A stretch of DNA of 64,000 nt from an uncultured Eubacteriales bacterium (GCA_900545265.1 UQYI01000009.1:1-64000), one strand, 5' to 3'. Numbered from the stretch's first letter, positions 1 through 8,813 are shown. The notes: generated from the letters alone by a model not told the origin. Made by a program: numbers and translations.

Positions 1-31
1 AGCATCATTGAGTAACAAAACAAAGCAAACA

Positions 32-60
32 AAAGGAGCCTTCGGGCTCCTTTTTCTTTA
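32..60 (+). terminator. Rho-independent terminator of a gene left of the window
   Basis: AAAGGAGCC and GGCTCCTTT form a short GC-rich stem around TTCG, followed by a run of T. It ends transcription coming from a gene outside the left edge. Confidence 0.75.
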
Positions 61-166
61 TGACTACAAAAGAAGACGACGAAAGCAGCGGTTGCCATGG
101 GCACTGAAGGGGGCAAGGCAGCCGGAATTGAAAGCTTTCTACCAGCAAGATTAGAGTCGGTTCCCG

Positions 167-195
167 TTGACAGGGCAGGGGGGGTATGCTACTAT
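167..195 (+). promoter_or_regulatory. Sigma-A promoter of the polysaccharide deacetylase gene
   Basis: TTGACA at 167-172 and TACTAT at 190-195 are 17 bp apart. An in-frame ATG at 186 lies inside this promoter, which argues that translation starts at the later ATG at 228. Confidence 0.6.
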
Positions 196-227
196 CTACA
201 GAGAAAAAAGAAAAAGGATGGATTTGG

Positions 228-1427
228 ATGAAAAAGAACTTTTTTGCGGGCGTGATTCTGATTCTGATGCTGCTTCTGGCTGCATGCGGCAGAACGGATG
301 CACAAGTGACGGAAGCCACACCGTCACCTGCATCGGCAACGGCTCAGCCTACGGATACCCCGGTACCTACACCTGCTCCCACAGATACCCCGGCGCCTAC
401 GGATACGCCCACGCCCGCACCTACAGACACTCCCACCCCAACTCCGGAACCCACAGCCACTCCCGTGCCGGAGATCACGCTGGATCAGAAGCCTTTGTAT
501 GTGTGCCGGCCCGGAAAAAAAGTAAATCTGCGCTTCCTGTACCCGGACAGCAAAAAACTGGGTTCCCGGAAAGTGGAGATCCGTCTGGAAGATGGCACAG
601 TTGTGGGTGCCGATACGGTGGACAAAACGGAGGGCAGAATCGCAGCGACTCTGCCGGAAGGCACTTACCCGGCCCGTACCACTCTGTATCTGTATCAGGA
701 GGGGACGGAGTATCCCGTGTCTCAGAAAGATATTGCCGTTATCGACCCGGAGTATAAGGGCGTGAAGGGTAATTATGAACGGGAAGACAAGATGATCGCC
801 CTGACTTTTGACTGCGCCTATGGGGAGACCTATACGGATTACATTCTGGATCTGCTGCGGAAGTATGAGATAAAGGCTACTTTCTTTATGGTGGGTACCT
901 GGGTAGGGAACCACGGCCCGTGGATCGAGAAGATGCTGGCGGACGGGCATGAGCTGGGGAACCATACCCAGACCCATCCCAGATTTTCCAAAATAAGCAA
1001 CGAGGCCATCTATAAAACCATTATGCAGTGCGATGCGCGTCTGCTGGAAAAGGTAAACTATCAATCCCATATTATGCGTCCTCCTTATGGCAGCCACACG
1101 CCGGAATCCGATGCCATTACACGCTATTGCGGATATGAAGCCATTCTATGGGCCCTGAGTGCACGGGATTCCCGAGAAGGAATCACCAAGGAAACCATCC
1201 TCCGTACCCTGAAAGCGGAGACAGAGCCCGGAGACATCGTGCTCATGCATAACGGGGCTGCCTCTGTGACCTACTATCTGGAGCCTTATCTTCAGTTCCT
1301 GATTGAAAACGGATACACTTTCGGTACCGTTTCTGAGCTTATGGGCTGGGAAACTCCCATCCGGGAAGCGGTACCCTCTGCCCTGACGGAAACGACCGAA
1401 AGTCCGGCACCTTTCGCCCAGCCGTAA
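228..1427 (+). CDS. Lipoprotein polysaccharide deacetylase (NodB/CE4 family)
   Basis: Predicted 399-residue exported lipoprotein that deacetylates a cell-wall or other N-acetylated glycan at the outer face of the membrane. The start at 228 has AAGGA upstream and gives MKK plus a hydrophobic stretch ending in the lipobox LAAC. A Pro/Thr-rich linker of about 50 residues follows, then a beta-rich spacer region. The C-terminal NodB domain shows LTFDCAYGE (catalytic-base Asp), HELGNHTQTHP (two metal-binding His), RPPYGSH and DIVLMHNG. The usual second Asp of TFDD is Cys here, as in some sporulation-type CE4 enzymes. Substrate is not evident from sequence. The gene has its own promoter and stands alone. 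Confidence 0.88.
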   Translation: MKKNFFAGVILILMLLLAACGRTDAQVTEATPSPASATAQPTDTPVPTPAPTDTPAPTDTPTPAPTDTPTPTPEPTATPVPEITLDQKPLYVCRPGKKVNLRFLYPDSKKLGSRKVEIRLEDGTVVGADTVDKTEGRIAATLPEGTYPARTTLYLYQEGTEYPVSQKDIAVIDPEYKGVKGNYEREDKMIALTFDCAYGETYTDYILDLLRKYEIKATFFMVGTWVGNHGPWIEKMLADGHELGNHTQTHPRFSKISNEAIYKTIMQCDARLLEKVNYQSHIMRPPYGSHTPESDAITRYCGYEAILWALSARDSREGITKETILRTLKAETEPGDIVLMHNGAASVTYYLEPYLQFLIENGYTFGTVSELMGWETPIREAVPSALTETTESPAPFAQP

Positions 1428-1505
1428 AACCGGATATGAAAACATCTGCAGACATGGCAGTTCCGGCTGTCATGTCTGTTCTTGTGTTGAAAAAAGAAAA
1501 AGGTA

Positions 1506-1536
1506 TTGACTCTGCCCTGACGTCATGGTGTACAGT
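1506..1536 (+). promoter_or_regulatory. MerR-type promoter/operator with 19-bp spacer
   Basis: TTGACT at 1506-1511 and TACAGT at 1531-1536 are separated by 19 bp instead of 17, and the spacer carries the palindrome TGACGTCA at 1518-1525. Over-long spacers are the hallmark of promoters that MerR-family activators untwist, so the downstream MerR gene is probably autoregulated here. Confidence 0.7.
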
Positions 1537-1560
1537 GAAATCCGTCAGGAGGAAAAGCCT

Positions 1561-2325
1561 ATGATGACCGTAAATGAAATGAGTAAAAGAACGGGCGTCA
1601 GCGCTCGGACGCTGCACTACTATGATCAGATCGGATTATTGAAACCGGAAGCCCATACGGCAGGCGGATACCGGCTGTATGGAGAAAAGGCGCTGGAACG
1701 GCTGGGCTGCATTTTAATGTACAGAGAGCTGCAGTTCCCGCTGCAAAGCATAGCCGCCATTTTAGACAGTCCGTCTTTTGATCGAAACAGGGCGCTGCGG
1801 CAGCAGATAGAATTGCTGGAGATGCAAAAGGAGCATCTGGAAACACTCATTCTTATGGCACGGGGCGTCCTGATGAAAGGAACGGAAGGAGGATATCTTA
1901 TGAACTTTACTGCCTTTGATACGGCAAAACTGGATACCTATGCGAAAAAAGCCAGGGAGACCTGGCAGCATACACCGGCCTGGCAGGAGTATGAGGAGAA
2001 ACACAAAGACGCCACCGGGGAACAAAAAGCGCAGGAGGCGGAAGCATTGATGGAACTTTTTCGGGAGCTGGGGATGTATCGAGCCTCGGGGCCGGAGGCG
2101 GCGGAGGTTCAAACCTGGGTGGGGCGGCTGCAAAGCTTTATCAGTGCACACATGTACCATTGTACCGACCAGATCCTGTCTTATCTGGGGGAAATGTATG
2201 GCGGAGGCGGAGAGTTTCAGGAGAACATCGACAAAGCCGGAGGCACGGGCACGGGCGTACTGGCCCGGGACGCCGTCCGTCTGTATCTGAAAAAGAAAGA
2301 AGCCCAGCCGGATATTTGCGGATGA
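1561..2325 (+). CDS. MerR-family regulator with TipAS-like drug-binding domain
   Basis: 254-residue transcription activator. The N-terminal winged helix reads MTVNEMSKRTGVSARTLHYY and continues through the KPEAHTAGGYRLY wing, followed by a dimerisation helix. The C-terminal ~145 residues (W-rich, with EALMELFRELG, AHMYHCTDQIL and a GGGGEFQENID turn) fit the TipAS antibiotic-recognition fold, which binds large peptide or other amphipathic ligands in TipA, Mta and SkgA. Start 1561 follows AGGAGGAAAAGCCT; the upstream in-frame ATG lies in the promoter. No efflux gene is next to it, so the regulon is either only this gene or lies elsewhere. Confidence 0.88.
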   Translation: MMTVNEMSKRTGVSARTLHYYDQIGLLKPEAHTAGGYRLYGEKALERLGCILMYRELQFPLQSIAAILDSPSFDRNRALRQQIELLEMQKEHLETLILMARGVLMKGTEGGYLMNFTAFDTAKLDTYAKKARETWQHTPAWQEYEEKHKDATGEQKAQEAEALMELFRELGMYRASGPEAAEVQTWVGRLQSFISAHMYHCTDQILSYLGEMYGGGGEFQENIDKAGGTGTGVLARDAVRLYLKKKEAQPDICG

Positions 2326-2382
2326 AAGCATCGTCCGGCGAAGCTGCGTACAGAACAGCCTTTGCGGGCTGTAAAGGTAAAG

Positions 2383-2430
2383 AAAAACAGACAATGCCGC
2401 CAAACGGAAGAACGGCAATTGCCTGTTTTT
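2383..2430 (+). terminator. Terminator between the convergent MerR and AraC genes
   Basis: AAACAGACAATGCCG pairs imperfectly with CGGCAATTGCCTGTTT, followed by a T run. A-rich sequence on the other side may let it work for both converging genes. Confidence 0.55.
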
Positions 2431-2490
2431 GCTCGAGAGGTGTTTACTTATTTATAATGACGTATCTTTTCTGACGGACGGGGAAAACGG

Positions 2491-3330
2491 TCAGCACTTT
2501 TCCAGAGGAATCCAGATCTCACTGTAAGTATCGGCAGGATCTTCTGCCGGGGGCGCATACATCTCCACATTGTAGCTGCCCCGGAGCCTGTATCCCTTCA
2601 GCGCCGGGAGCCACTGGGACCAGATGGCAGTGTTCACACTTTGCAGTGTCCGGGGCAAAGGACACCGGCAGGGGAACACGGCCCAGGTGCCTCCGGGAAT
2701 GATACGGGTCACATATCCCTGGGGAACAGGCTTCCAAAGGGTATAAAGATCGGCGATCATATAATCAAAGCTGCGGCCGTCCCCATCCAGGCAAAGGCCA
2801 AAGGCGCCGCAGACGATCTTCCCGCCGCCGCTCTGGTAATGCGCATCCCAGAAGCGGGGAATCTCCTGATAACTGGTCTCGCAGTCAAAACGAGCCAGCT
2901 TGCCCATCACGGTAAATGCATCTTTTTCTTCAATACGGTATTCCAGCATGGTGCCACCCTCCAAAGTTACTTTTATTTGCAGCGGAGCCAAAGCACGCAG
3001 AGAGACCCCTTTTTCGCAGGCGGCGGAAGGAGATATGCCGTGAAAGCGGGTAAAGGCCCGGGCAAAACTGTCCGGGGAATCGTAGCCGTATTTCAAAGCC
3101 AGATCCATGACCCGGGCGCTTCCTACGGAAAGCTCCTGCGCGGCAAGAGTCAGCCGGCGACCCCGGATATACTCTCCGAGGGTCATTCCGCAAAGCACAT
3201 GAAAGATCTTTTGAAAATAAAAGGGAGATACATATGCCTGTGCGGCCAATATCTGGGGATCCAGATCCTCCGTCAGGTGTGCTTCCAGGTAGGCCATGGC
3301 CCGGGCAAGGCCTTCCGTCCATCCGTTCAT
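2491..3330 (-). CDS. AraC-family regulator with GyrI-like effector domain
   Basis: 279-residue regulator. Residues ~1-105 carry two AraC/XylS helix-turn-helix units (AAQAYVSPFYFQKIFH and ALKYGYDSPDSFARAFTRFHG). Residues ~125-279 resemble the GyrI-like small-molecule-binding domain seen in Rob, SbmC and BmrR-type proteins, ending in YSEIWIPLEK. The start at 3330 is set by AAAGGAGACCCTTT; a longer frame upstream lacks a ribosome site and has a low-complexity hydrophobic translation. Effector unknown; members of this architecture usually answer toxic amphipathic compounds. Confidence 0.85.
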   Translation of the reverse strand: MNGWTEGLARAMAYLEAHLTEDLDPQILAAQAYVSPFYFQKIFHVLCGMTLGEYIRGRRLTLAAQELSVGSARVMDLALKYGYDSPDSFARAFTRFHGISPSAACEKGVSLRALAPLQIKVTLEGGTMLEYRIEEKDAFTVMGKLARFDCETSYQEIPRFWDAHYQSGGGKIVCGAFGLCLDGDGRSFDYMIADLYTLWKPVPQGYVTRIIPGGTWAVFPCRCPLPRTLQSVNTAIWSQWLPALKGYRLRGSYNVEMYAPPAEDPADTYSEIWIPLEKC

Positions 3331-3536
3331 AAAGGGTCTCCTTTCCGTTCTTTTTTCTGCTGCAAAAAGAGTATAGCAAAAACACCATTCCGCTGCCCGA
3401 CTTATTCTGCACAATAGTGAAGGGCCGTCGTTTACCCCATATATAGGGGATACGCCTGTAGCATACCACAGGATAAAGCACAGAAAAAGAAAAAACAAAA
3501 ACAACAGAAAAACACGAAAAAATCTGAAAAAAACAC
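3331..3536. other. Intergenic region between araC-type gene and S10 promoter
   Basis: No gene is supported. The stretch is A-rich upstream of the S10 promoter (A tracts at about 3483-3533), which may act as an UP element for it. The divergent AraC promoter must also lie here but was not identified. Confidence 0.5.
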
Positions 3537-3565
3537 TTGCATTCCGCAGCAGGATGCCCTATAAT
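3537..3565 (+). promoter_or_regulatory. Sigma-A promoter of the S10-spc-alpha operon
   Basis: TTGCAT at 3537-3542, a 17-bp spacer and a perfect TATAAT at 3560-3565, preceded by A tracts. It is the only strong promoter seen before rpsJ. Confidence 0.8.
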
Positions 3566-3805
3566 AAAAACGTTCGTGTGCAAGTATCCATAGGGGAACT
3601 ATGGCCTTGCGCCGGTTCAGGCAGGAGGTTGCCGGCTGCCATCCGGGTAATTTCTGCCGGACCAACGCCTTGAAAATGAGGCGGGGCAAAAATAGCGGGC
3701 TGTAAGATCCAAAATGTGTGGCCGAAAGGCCACGCACAAATAAAGAGATTGGAAACACACGGCACCGTGTACTGCCCGAAAAAATTTTAGAAGGAGAGAA
3801 ATAAT
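3566..3805 (+). promoter_or_regulatory. Structured 5' leader of the S10 operon
   Basis: The ~235-nt untranslated leader holds a 9-bp GAAA-tetraloop hairpin at 3715-3736 (TGTGTGGCC / GGCCACGCA), a second hairpin at 3757-3770 (ACACG/CGTGT) and GC-rich pairing segments around 3610-3680. No T run follows, so these are not terminators. Leaders of this operon are bound by ribosomal proteins in several bacteria (L4 in E. coli; S10-type leaders have been proposed for Clostridia). Which protein acts here cannot be told. Confidence 0.55.
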
Positions 3806-4114
3806 ATGGCAAACCAGAGAATCCGCATCAAGCTGAAGGGCTACGAGCACAGTCTTGTGGACCAGAGCGCCGAGAAGATCGTGGACACCGCCCGCAGAAC
3901 CGGTGCCCAGGTTTCCGGCCCCATCCCCCTGCCCACTGAGAAGGAGATCGTCACGATCCTCCGGGCCGTACATAAGTACAAGGACTCTCGTGAGCAGTTC
4001 GAGACGCGCACCCACAAGCGGCTTATCGACATCATGCAGCCCTCTGCCAAGACTGTTGATGCCCTGATGAAGCTGGATCTTCCCGCCGGTGTGGATATCG
4101 AGATCAAGCTGTAA
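3806..4114 (+). CDS. rpsJ: 30S ribosomal protein S10 (NusE)
   Basis: 102 residues, the family length, starting MANQRIRIKLKGYEH after AGAAGGAGAGAAATA. It belongs to the 30S head and, as NusE, partners NusB in antitermination. First gene of the ribosomal cluster, 20 nt ahead of rplC. Confidence 0.98.
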   Translation: MANQRIRIKLKGYEHSLVDQSAEKIVDTARRTGAQVSGPIPLPTEKEIVTILRAVHKYKDSREQFETRTHKRLIDIMQPSAKTVDALMKLDLPAGVDIEIKL

Positions 4115-4134
4115 CCAAACGGAGGTATGAACCA

Positions 4135-4761
4135 ATGAAGAAAGCCATTTTGGGCAAGAAGATCGGTATGACGCAGCTCTTCCGGGCTGACGGTACCATG
4201 ATTCCCGTCACTGTCGTCGAAGCCGGTCCGTGCCCCGTCGTCCAGAAGAAAACCGTTGCCAAGGAAGGCTACGATGCTGTGCAGGTTGGTTTCTGCGAGC
4301 TTCGCGACAAACTTGCCAACAAGCCTCAGAAGGGCCATTTCGCCAAGGCCGACCTCAAGCCCATGCGTTATCTGAGAGAGTTCCGTCTCGAAGACGCCGC
4401 TTCCTATGAAGTGGGCCAGAAGATCACCTGCGACGTATTCGCCGAGGGTGAGAAGGTGGATGTCACCGGCCGTTCCAAGGGCAAGGGCTTCGAAGGCAAC
4501 ATCAAGCGCTGGAACCAGTCCCGCGGCCGCAAGACCCACGGTTCCCACTCTTACCGGGTGGCCGGCTCCATGGGCGCCTGCACCTATCCCGGCGAGGTCT
4601 TTAAGACCAAGCGCCTCCCCGGCCATATGGGCTCCGAAACCATTACCGTCCAGAATCTGGAAGTGGTCAAGGTGGACGCCCAGCGGAACCTGCTGCTCAT
4701 CAAGGGTGCCATCCCCGGCGCCAAGGGCACCATGGTCACCGTCAAGAGCACTGTTAAGTAA
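4135..4761 (+). CDS. rplC: 50S ribosomal protein L3
   Basis: 208 residues. L3 binds 23S rRNA early in assembly and its loop reaches toward the peptidyl-transferase centre. The signature RWNQSRGRKTHGSH contains the Gln that is methylated in some bacteria. Directly followed by rplD after AGGAGGAAAGAAAAC. Confidence 0.98.
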   Translation: MKKAILGKKIGMTQLFRADGTMIPVTVVEAGPCPVVQKKTVAKEGYDAVQVGFCELRDKLANKPQKGHFAKADLKPMRYLREFRLEDAASYEVGQKITCDVFAEGEKVDVTGRSKGKGFEGNIKRWNQSRGRKTHGSHSYRVAGSMGACTYPGEVFKTKRLPGHMGSETITVQNLEVVKVDAQRNLLLIKGAIPGAKGTMVTVKSTVK

Positions 4762-4775
4762 GGAGGAAAGAAAAC

Positions 4776-5396
4776 ATGCCTAAAGTTGCATTGTACGATA
4801 TTAACGGCCAGGTGATCGGCGATATCGAGCTTTCCGAAAACGTCTTTGGTCAGCCCGTCAACCAGTTCGCTCTCCACCAGGTAGTAGTGGCCCATTTGGC
4901 CAACTGCCGCCAGGGCACCCAGAGCGCCAAGACCCGCAGCGAAGTCTCCGGCGGCGGCAAAAAGCCTTACCGTCAGAAGGGCACCGGCCGGGCCCGTCAG
5001 GGTTCCACCCGTGCGCCTCAGTGGACTCACGGCGGCGTAGTCTTCGCTCCCAAACCCCGTGATTACACCAAGCAGGTGAACCGCAAGGTCCGCCGTCTGG
5101 CCCTCAAGTCCGCCCTGTCCGCCAAGGTCGCCGACAGCGAGCTCATCGTGTTCGATGCTCTGAACATTGAAGCTCCTAAGACCAAGGAAATGGTCAAGGT
5201 CCTCAAGGCCGTTGATACCCAGAAGGCCCTCATCGTCCTCCCTGAGAGCGACGAGAAGGTAGAGCGTGCCGCCGCCAACATCCCCGGCGTCAAGACCACT
5301 CTGGTGGGCACTCTCAATACCTATGAGATCCTGAAGTATAAGAAACTGATCCTCACCAAGGATTCCGTTGCAAAGATTGAGGAGGTGTACGTCTGA
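4776..5396 (+). CDS. rplD: 50S ribosomal protein L4
   Basis: 206 residues. The basic loop KTRSEVSGGGKKPYRQKGTG reaches the exit tunnel. L4 represses its own operon in E. coli, which makes it one candidate ligand of the leader at 3566-3805. Its TGA overlaps the ATG of rplW by one base. Confidence 0.98.
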   Translation: MPKVALYDINGQVIGDIELSENVFGQPVNQFALHQVVVAHLANCRQGTQSAKTRSEVSGGGKKPYRQKGTGRARQGSTRAPQWTHGGVVFAPKPRDYTKQVNRKVRRLALKSALSAKVADSELIVFDALNIEAPKTKEMVKVLKAVDTQKALIVLPESDEKVERAAANIPGVKTTLVGTLNTYEILKYKKLILTKDSVAKIEEVYV

Positions 5397-5692
5397 TGAA
5401 GGCTGCATACGACATCGTCAAGGCTCCTATCCTCACCGAGAAGAGCTATGATTACATCGCCCACCGTGTTTACACCTTTGAAGTAGCCAAGACTGCCAAC
5501 AAGGTTGAGATCCGCAAGGCCGTAGAAGAGATCTTCGGCGTAAAGGTCCAGAGCGTACACACCGTTAATAAGCTGGGCAAGATGAAGCGCCAGGGCCGTT
5601 ATGAGGGCCGCCGGGCTTCCACCAAGAAGGCTTATGTAAAGCTGACCGGCGATTCCAAGGGCATCGAGCTCTTCGACGGCATCGCCCAGTAA
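5396..5692 (+). CDS. rplW: 50S ribosomal protein L23
   Basis: 98 residues; sits at the tunnel exit and docks trigger factor and SRP. Signature ILTEKSYDYIA at the N-terminus. Translationally coupled to rplD by the TGATG overlap. Confidence 0.98.
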   Translation: MKAAYDIVKAPILTEKSYDYIAHRVYTFEVAKTANKVEIRKAVEEIFGVKVQSVHTVNKLGKMKRQGRYEGRRASTKKAYVKLTGDSKGIELFDGIAQ

Positions 5693-5703
5693 GGAGGAAC
5701 ACC

Positions 5704-6540
5704 ATGGCAATTCGCAAGATCAACCCCACCACTCCCGGCCAGAGAGGCATGACCGTCTCTGCCTTTGAAGAGATCACCCGGACTACTCCCGAAAGATCCC
5801 TGCTCACCGATATGCGCAAAAATGCGGGCCGCAACTTCTCCGGCCGCATCACCGTCCGGCATCAGGGCGGCGGCGCAAAGCGCAAGTACCGCATTGTGGA
5901 CTTCAAGCGCAACAAGGACGGCGTGCCCGGCAAGGTGTTCTCCATTGAGTATGACCCCAACCGTTCCGCCAACATCGCACTGCTCCACTATGCAGACGGT
6001 GAAAAGCGCTACATCATCGCTCCTCTGGGCCTGAAGGTCGGCGACGTGCTTTATTCCGGCGCCGAGGCTGATATCAAAGTCGGCAACTGCCTGCCCATCG
6101 AGAAGATCCCCGTAGGCACCATGGTGCACTGCGTGGAGCTGGTTCCCGGCAAGGGCGCCCAGCTGGTTCGCTCCGCAGGCAATGCTGCACAGCTCATGGC
6201 TAAGGAAGGCAACTATGCACAGCTCCGTCTTCCCAGCGGCGAAGTTCGTATGATCCCCCTGAAGGCCCGCGCCACCATCGGCACCGTGGGCAATCTGGAT
6301 CACCAGAACATCATGATCGGTAAGGCCGGCCGGACCCGTCACATGGGCATTCGTCCCACCGTCCGCGGCTCCGTCATGAACCCCTGCGACCATCCCCACG
6401 GCGGCGGCGAGGGCAAATCCCCCATCGGCCGTCCCGGCCCTGTTACCCCCTGGGGCAAGCCCGCACTGGGTTATAAGACCAGGAAGACCAAGAACAAGAG
6501 CGATAAGTACATCGTTCGCCGCAGGAACAGCGGTAAGTAA
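5704..6540 (+). CDS. rplB: 50S ribosomal protein L2
   Basis: 278 residues, the usual length. L2 supports subunit joining and peptide-bond formation. The C-terminal VMNPCDHPHGGGEGK holds the universally conserved His; the usual Val of NPVDHP is Cys here. Preceded by AAGGAGGAACACC. Confidence 0.98.
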   Translation: MAIRKINPTTPGQRGMTVSAFEEITRTTPERSLLTDMRKNAGRNFSGRITVRHQGGGAKRKYRIVDFKRNKDGVPGKVFSIEYDPNRSANIALLHYADGEKRYIIAPLGLKVGDVLYSGAEADIKVGNCLPIEKIPVGTMVHCVELVPGKGAQLVRSAGNAAQLMAKEGNYAQLRLPSGEVRMIPLKARATIGTVGNLDHQNIMIGKAGRTRHMGIRPTVRGSVMNPCDHPHGGGEGKSPIGRPGPVTPWGKPALGYKTRKTKNKSDKYIVRRRNSGK

Positions 6541-6558
6541 TGGGAAAGGAGTTAGCAA

Positions 6559-6840
6559 ATGAGCAGATCGGTTAAAAAAGGACCGTTTGTAAATGAAGCC
6601 TTGTACGCCCGCATTGCAGCTATGAATGAGAGCGGCAAGAAGACCGTGGTGAAAACCTGGTCCCGTGCCTCCACGATTTTCCCTGAGTTCGTAGGCCACA
6701 CCATCGCCGTACACGACGGGCGGAAGCACGTTCCCGTGTATGTTACCGAAGAGATGGTCGGTCACAAGCTGGGCGAGTTCGCGCCTACCCGCACCTTCCG
6801 GGGCCACAGGGGTTCCGAGAAGTCCAGCGGCGCCAAGTAA
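6559..6840 (+). CDS. rpsS: 30S ribosomal protein S19
   Basis: 93 residues, MSRSVKKGPFVNEAL; head protein paired with S13, contacts tRNA at the A site. Stop followed at once by GGAGGAG of rplV. Confidence 0.98.
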   Translation: MSRSVKKGPFVNEALYARIAAMNESGKKTVVKTWSRASTIFPEFVGHTIAVHDGRKHVPVYVTEEMVGHKLGEFAPTRTFRGHRGSEKSSGAK

Positions 6841-6850
6841 GGAGGAGACT

Positions 6851-7237
6851 ATGGCAACTAGAAGCAAGACCAAGAGCGCCTATCGCAGAGAGCATGCTGA
6901 CAAGCGGCCCCATGCAACGGCTCGTTACATCCGTATTTCCACCCGCAAGTGCAAGATCGTGGTAGACATGATCCGGGGCAAGAGCGTCAAGGAAGCCATC
7001 GGTATCCTGACTTATGCGCCCAAAGCTGCCTGCGAGCCCGTCCTCAAGCTCCTGAACTCCGCCATTGCCAATGCGGAAAACAACCTGGAGCTCAACCGTG
7101 ACGATCTGTACGTGGCAGAGGTGTACGCCAACCAGGGCCCCACCCTCAAGCGCTTCCGCGCCCGTGCCCGTGGTTCCGCCTCCCCCATCATGAAGCGGAC
7201 CAGCCACATCACCATCGTCCTGGATCAGGCCAAGTAA
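6851..7237 (+). CDS. rplV: 50S ribosomal protein L22
   Basis: 128 residues. The start at 6851 follows AAGGAGGAGACT and gives MATRSKTKSAYRR; the frame is open further upstream only as an overlap with rpsS. The C-terminal hairpin GPTLKRFRARARGSASPI lines the exit tunnel, where changes give macrolide resistance in other species. An N-terminal basic extension of ~15 residues is present. Confidence 0.97.
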   Translation: MATRSKTKSAYRREHADKRPHATARYIRISTRKCKIVVDMIRGKSVKEAIGILTYAPKAACEPVLKLLNSAIANAENNLELNRDDLYVAEVYANQGPTLKRFRARARGSASPIMKRTSHITIVLDQAK

Positions 7238-7247
7238 GGAGGAAAAT

Positions 7248-7901
7248 ATGGGTCAGAAAGTAAATCCCAACGGTTTCCGTATCGGCGTTATCAGAGATTG
7301 GAACACCCGCTGGTATGCGCAGAAGAAGGACTTCGCAGATTTCCTCGTAGAGGACCACAAGATCCGCAAGTTCGTTAAGGAAAAGTACTATGCGGCCAGC
7401 ATTTCCCGCATCGTCATCGACCGTGCGGCCGGCAAGATCTCCGTGAGCATCTATACCGCCCGCCCCGGCATGCTGATCGGTAAAGGCGGCGCAGGCATCG
7501 ACGCCATCAAGGCCGACATCGCCAAGGAGATCGGCAAGCCCGTCAACGTGAATATCATGGAGATCCGGGATCCTGATGCCGATGCACAGCTGGTAGCCGA
7601 AAACATCGCCGCTCAGCTGGAAAAGCGTATCTCCTTCCGACGGGCCATGAAGCAGACCATGAGCCGCGCCATGAGCCGTCCCAGCGTAAAGGGTATCAAG
7701 CTCAGCTGCTCCGGCCGTCTTGGCGGCGCTGAGATCGCCCGTACCGAAGGATACCACGATGGTTCCATCCCCCTGCAGACCATGCGCGCCGACATTCACT
7801 ACGGCTTTGCAGAAGCCCACACCACTTACGGCCGCATCGGCGTAAAGGTCTGGATCTACAAGGGCGAAGTCCTTGGCAAGCGTAAGGAAGGAGGCAGATA
7901 A
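7248..7901 (+). CDS. rpsC: 30S ribosomal protein S3
   Basis: 217 residues. N-terminal KH domain with the GKGG loop (MLIGKGGAGIDAI) at about residue 80, then the C-terminal domain at the mRNA entry, where S3-S4-S5 act as helicase. Starts MGQKVNPNGFRIG. Confidence 0.98.
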   Translation: MGQKVNPNGFRIGVIRDWNTRWYAQKKDFADFLVEDHKIRKFVKEKYYAASISRIVIDRAAGKISVSIYTARPGMLIGKGGAGIDAIKADIAKEIGKPVNVNIMEIRDPDADAQLVAENIAAQLEKRISFRRAMKQTMSRAMSRPSVKGIKLSCSGRLGGAEIARTEGYHDGSIPLQTMRADIHYGFAEAHTTYGRIGVKVWIYKGEVLGKRKEGGR

Positions 7902-7903
7902 CC

Positions 7904-8335
7904 ATGTTGATGCCTAAGAGAGTTAAGCACCGTAAAGTGTTTCGCGGAAGAATGAAGGGTTCTGCCCACCGGGGCAACACCGTGACCTACGGCGAATTCG
8001 GCCTGGTATCTACCCAGCCCAGCTGGATCACCAGCCAGCAGATCGAAGCCGCCCGTATCGCCATGACCCGTTATATCAAGCGTGGCGGCCAGGTTTGGAC
8101 CAAGATCTTCCCCGATAAGCCCGTTACCGAAAAGCCCGCCGAAACCCGAATGGGCTCCGGTAAAGGTTCCCCCGAATACTGGGTGGCCGTCGTCAAGCCC
8201 GGCCGCGTGATGTTTGAGATCGCCGGCGTAGACGAAGCAACTGCTAAGGAAGCATTGCGTTTGGCCTCCCACAAGCTGCCCGTAACCTGCAAGATCGTAA
8301 AGCGGGAAGAGGCTAAGGAAGGAGCAGAAGCATGA
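7904..8335 (+). CDS. rplP: 50S ribosomal protein L16
   Basis: 143 residues, MLMPKRVKHRKVFRG; near the A site and needed late in 50S assembly. Two bases after rpsC; its TGA overlaps the ATG of rpmC (ATGA). Confidence 0.98.
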   Translation: MLMPKRVKHRKVFRGRMKGSAHRGNTVTYGEFGLVSTQPSWITSQQIEAARIAMTRYIKRGGQVWTKIFPDKPVTEKPAETRMGSGKGSPEYWVAVVKPGRVMFEIAGVDEATAKEALRLASHKLPVTCKIVKREEAKEGAEA

Positions 8336-8535
8336 AGGCTGAAAATTTGAGAAATATGTCCGTGGAAGATCTGGAAAAGCAGGAGAAGGATCTCAAAGCT
8401 GAACTGTTCAATCTGCGCTTCCAGGTAGTGACCGGTCAGATCAGCAACCCCAGCCGGATCGGCGCATGCAAGAAGGACATCGCACGGATCAAGACCATTC
8501 TCCGTCAGCGTGAGATGGCTGCAAAAGCCGAGTAA
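8332..8535 (+). CDS. rpmC: 50S ribosomal protein L29
   Basis: 67 residues, two helices with NLRFQVVTGQISNPSRI; binds L23 at the tunnel exit. Coupled to rplP by a 4-base overlap. Confidence 0.97.
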   Translation: MKAENLRNMSVEDLEKQEKDLKAELFNLRFQVVTGQISNPSRIGACKKDIARIKTILRQREMAAKAE

Positions 8536-8549
8536 GAAGGGAGTAAGCA

Positions 8550-8813
8550 ATGGAAGAGATCATCAGAGGATATCGCAAGACCCGTACCGGCGTCGTTGTC
8601 AGCGATAAGATGGATAAGACCGTTGTCGTCGCTATTTCCACCAAGGTACGCCATCCCCTCTACGGCAAGATGGTAAATCGTACCCGGAAGTTCAAGGCCC
8701 ATGATGAAGAAAATCAGTGCGGCATTGGCGACACCGTTCGTATTATGGAGACTCGCCCGATTTCCAAGGATAAGCGCTGGCGCGTGGTGGAAATCATCGA
8801 GAAGGCGAAGTAA
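8550..8813 (+). CDS. rpsQ: 30S ribosomal protein S17
   Basis: 87 residues, OB fold with VVSDKMDKTVVVAI and HPLYGKMV; primary 16S binder in the body of the subunit. Confidence 0.98.
   Translation: MEEIIRGYRKTRTGVVVSDKMDKTVVVAISTKVRHPLYGKMVNRTRKFKAHDEENQCGIGDTVRIMETRPISKDKRWRVVEIIEKAK

Noticed and set aside
186..227. Earlier start for the deacetylase
   Set aside because: It would lie on the -10 element and put charged residues ahead of the lipoprotein signal.
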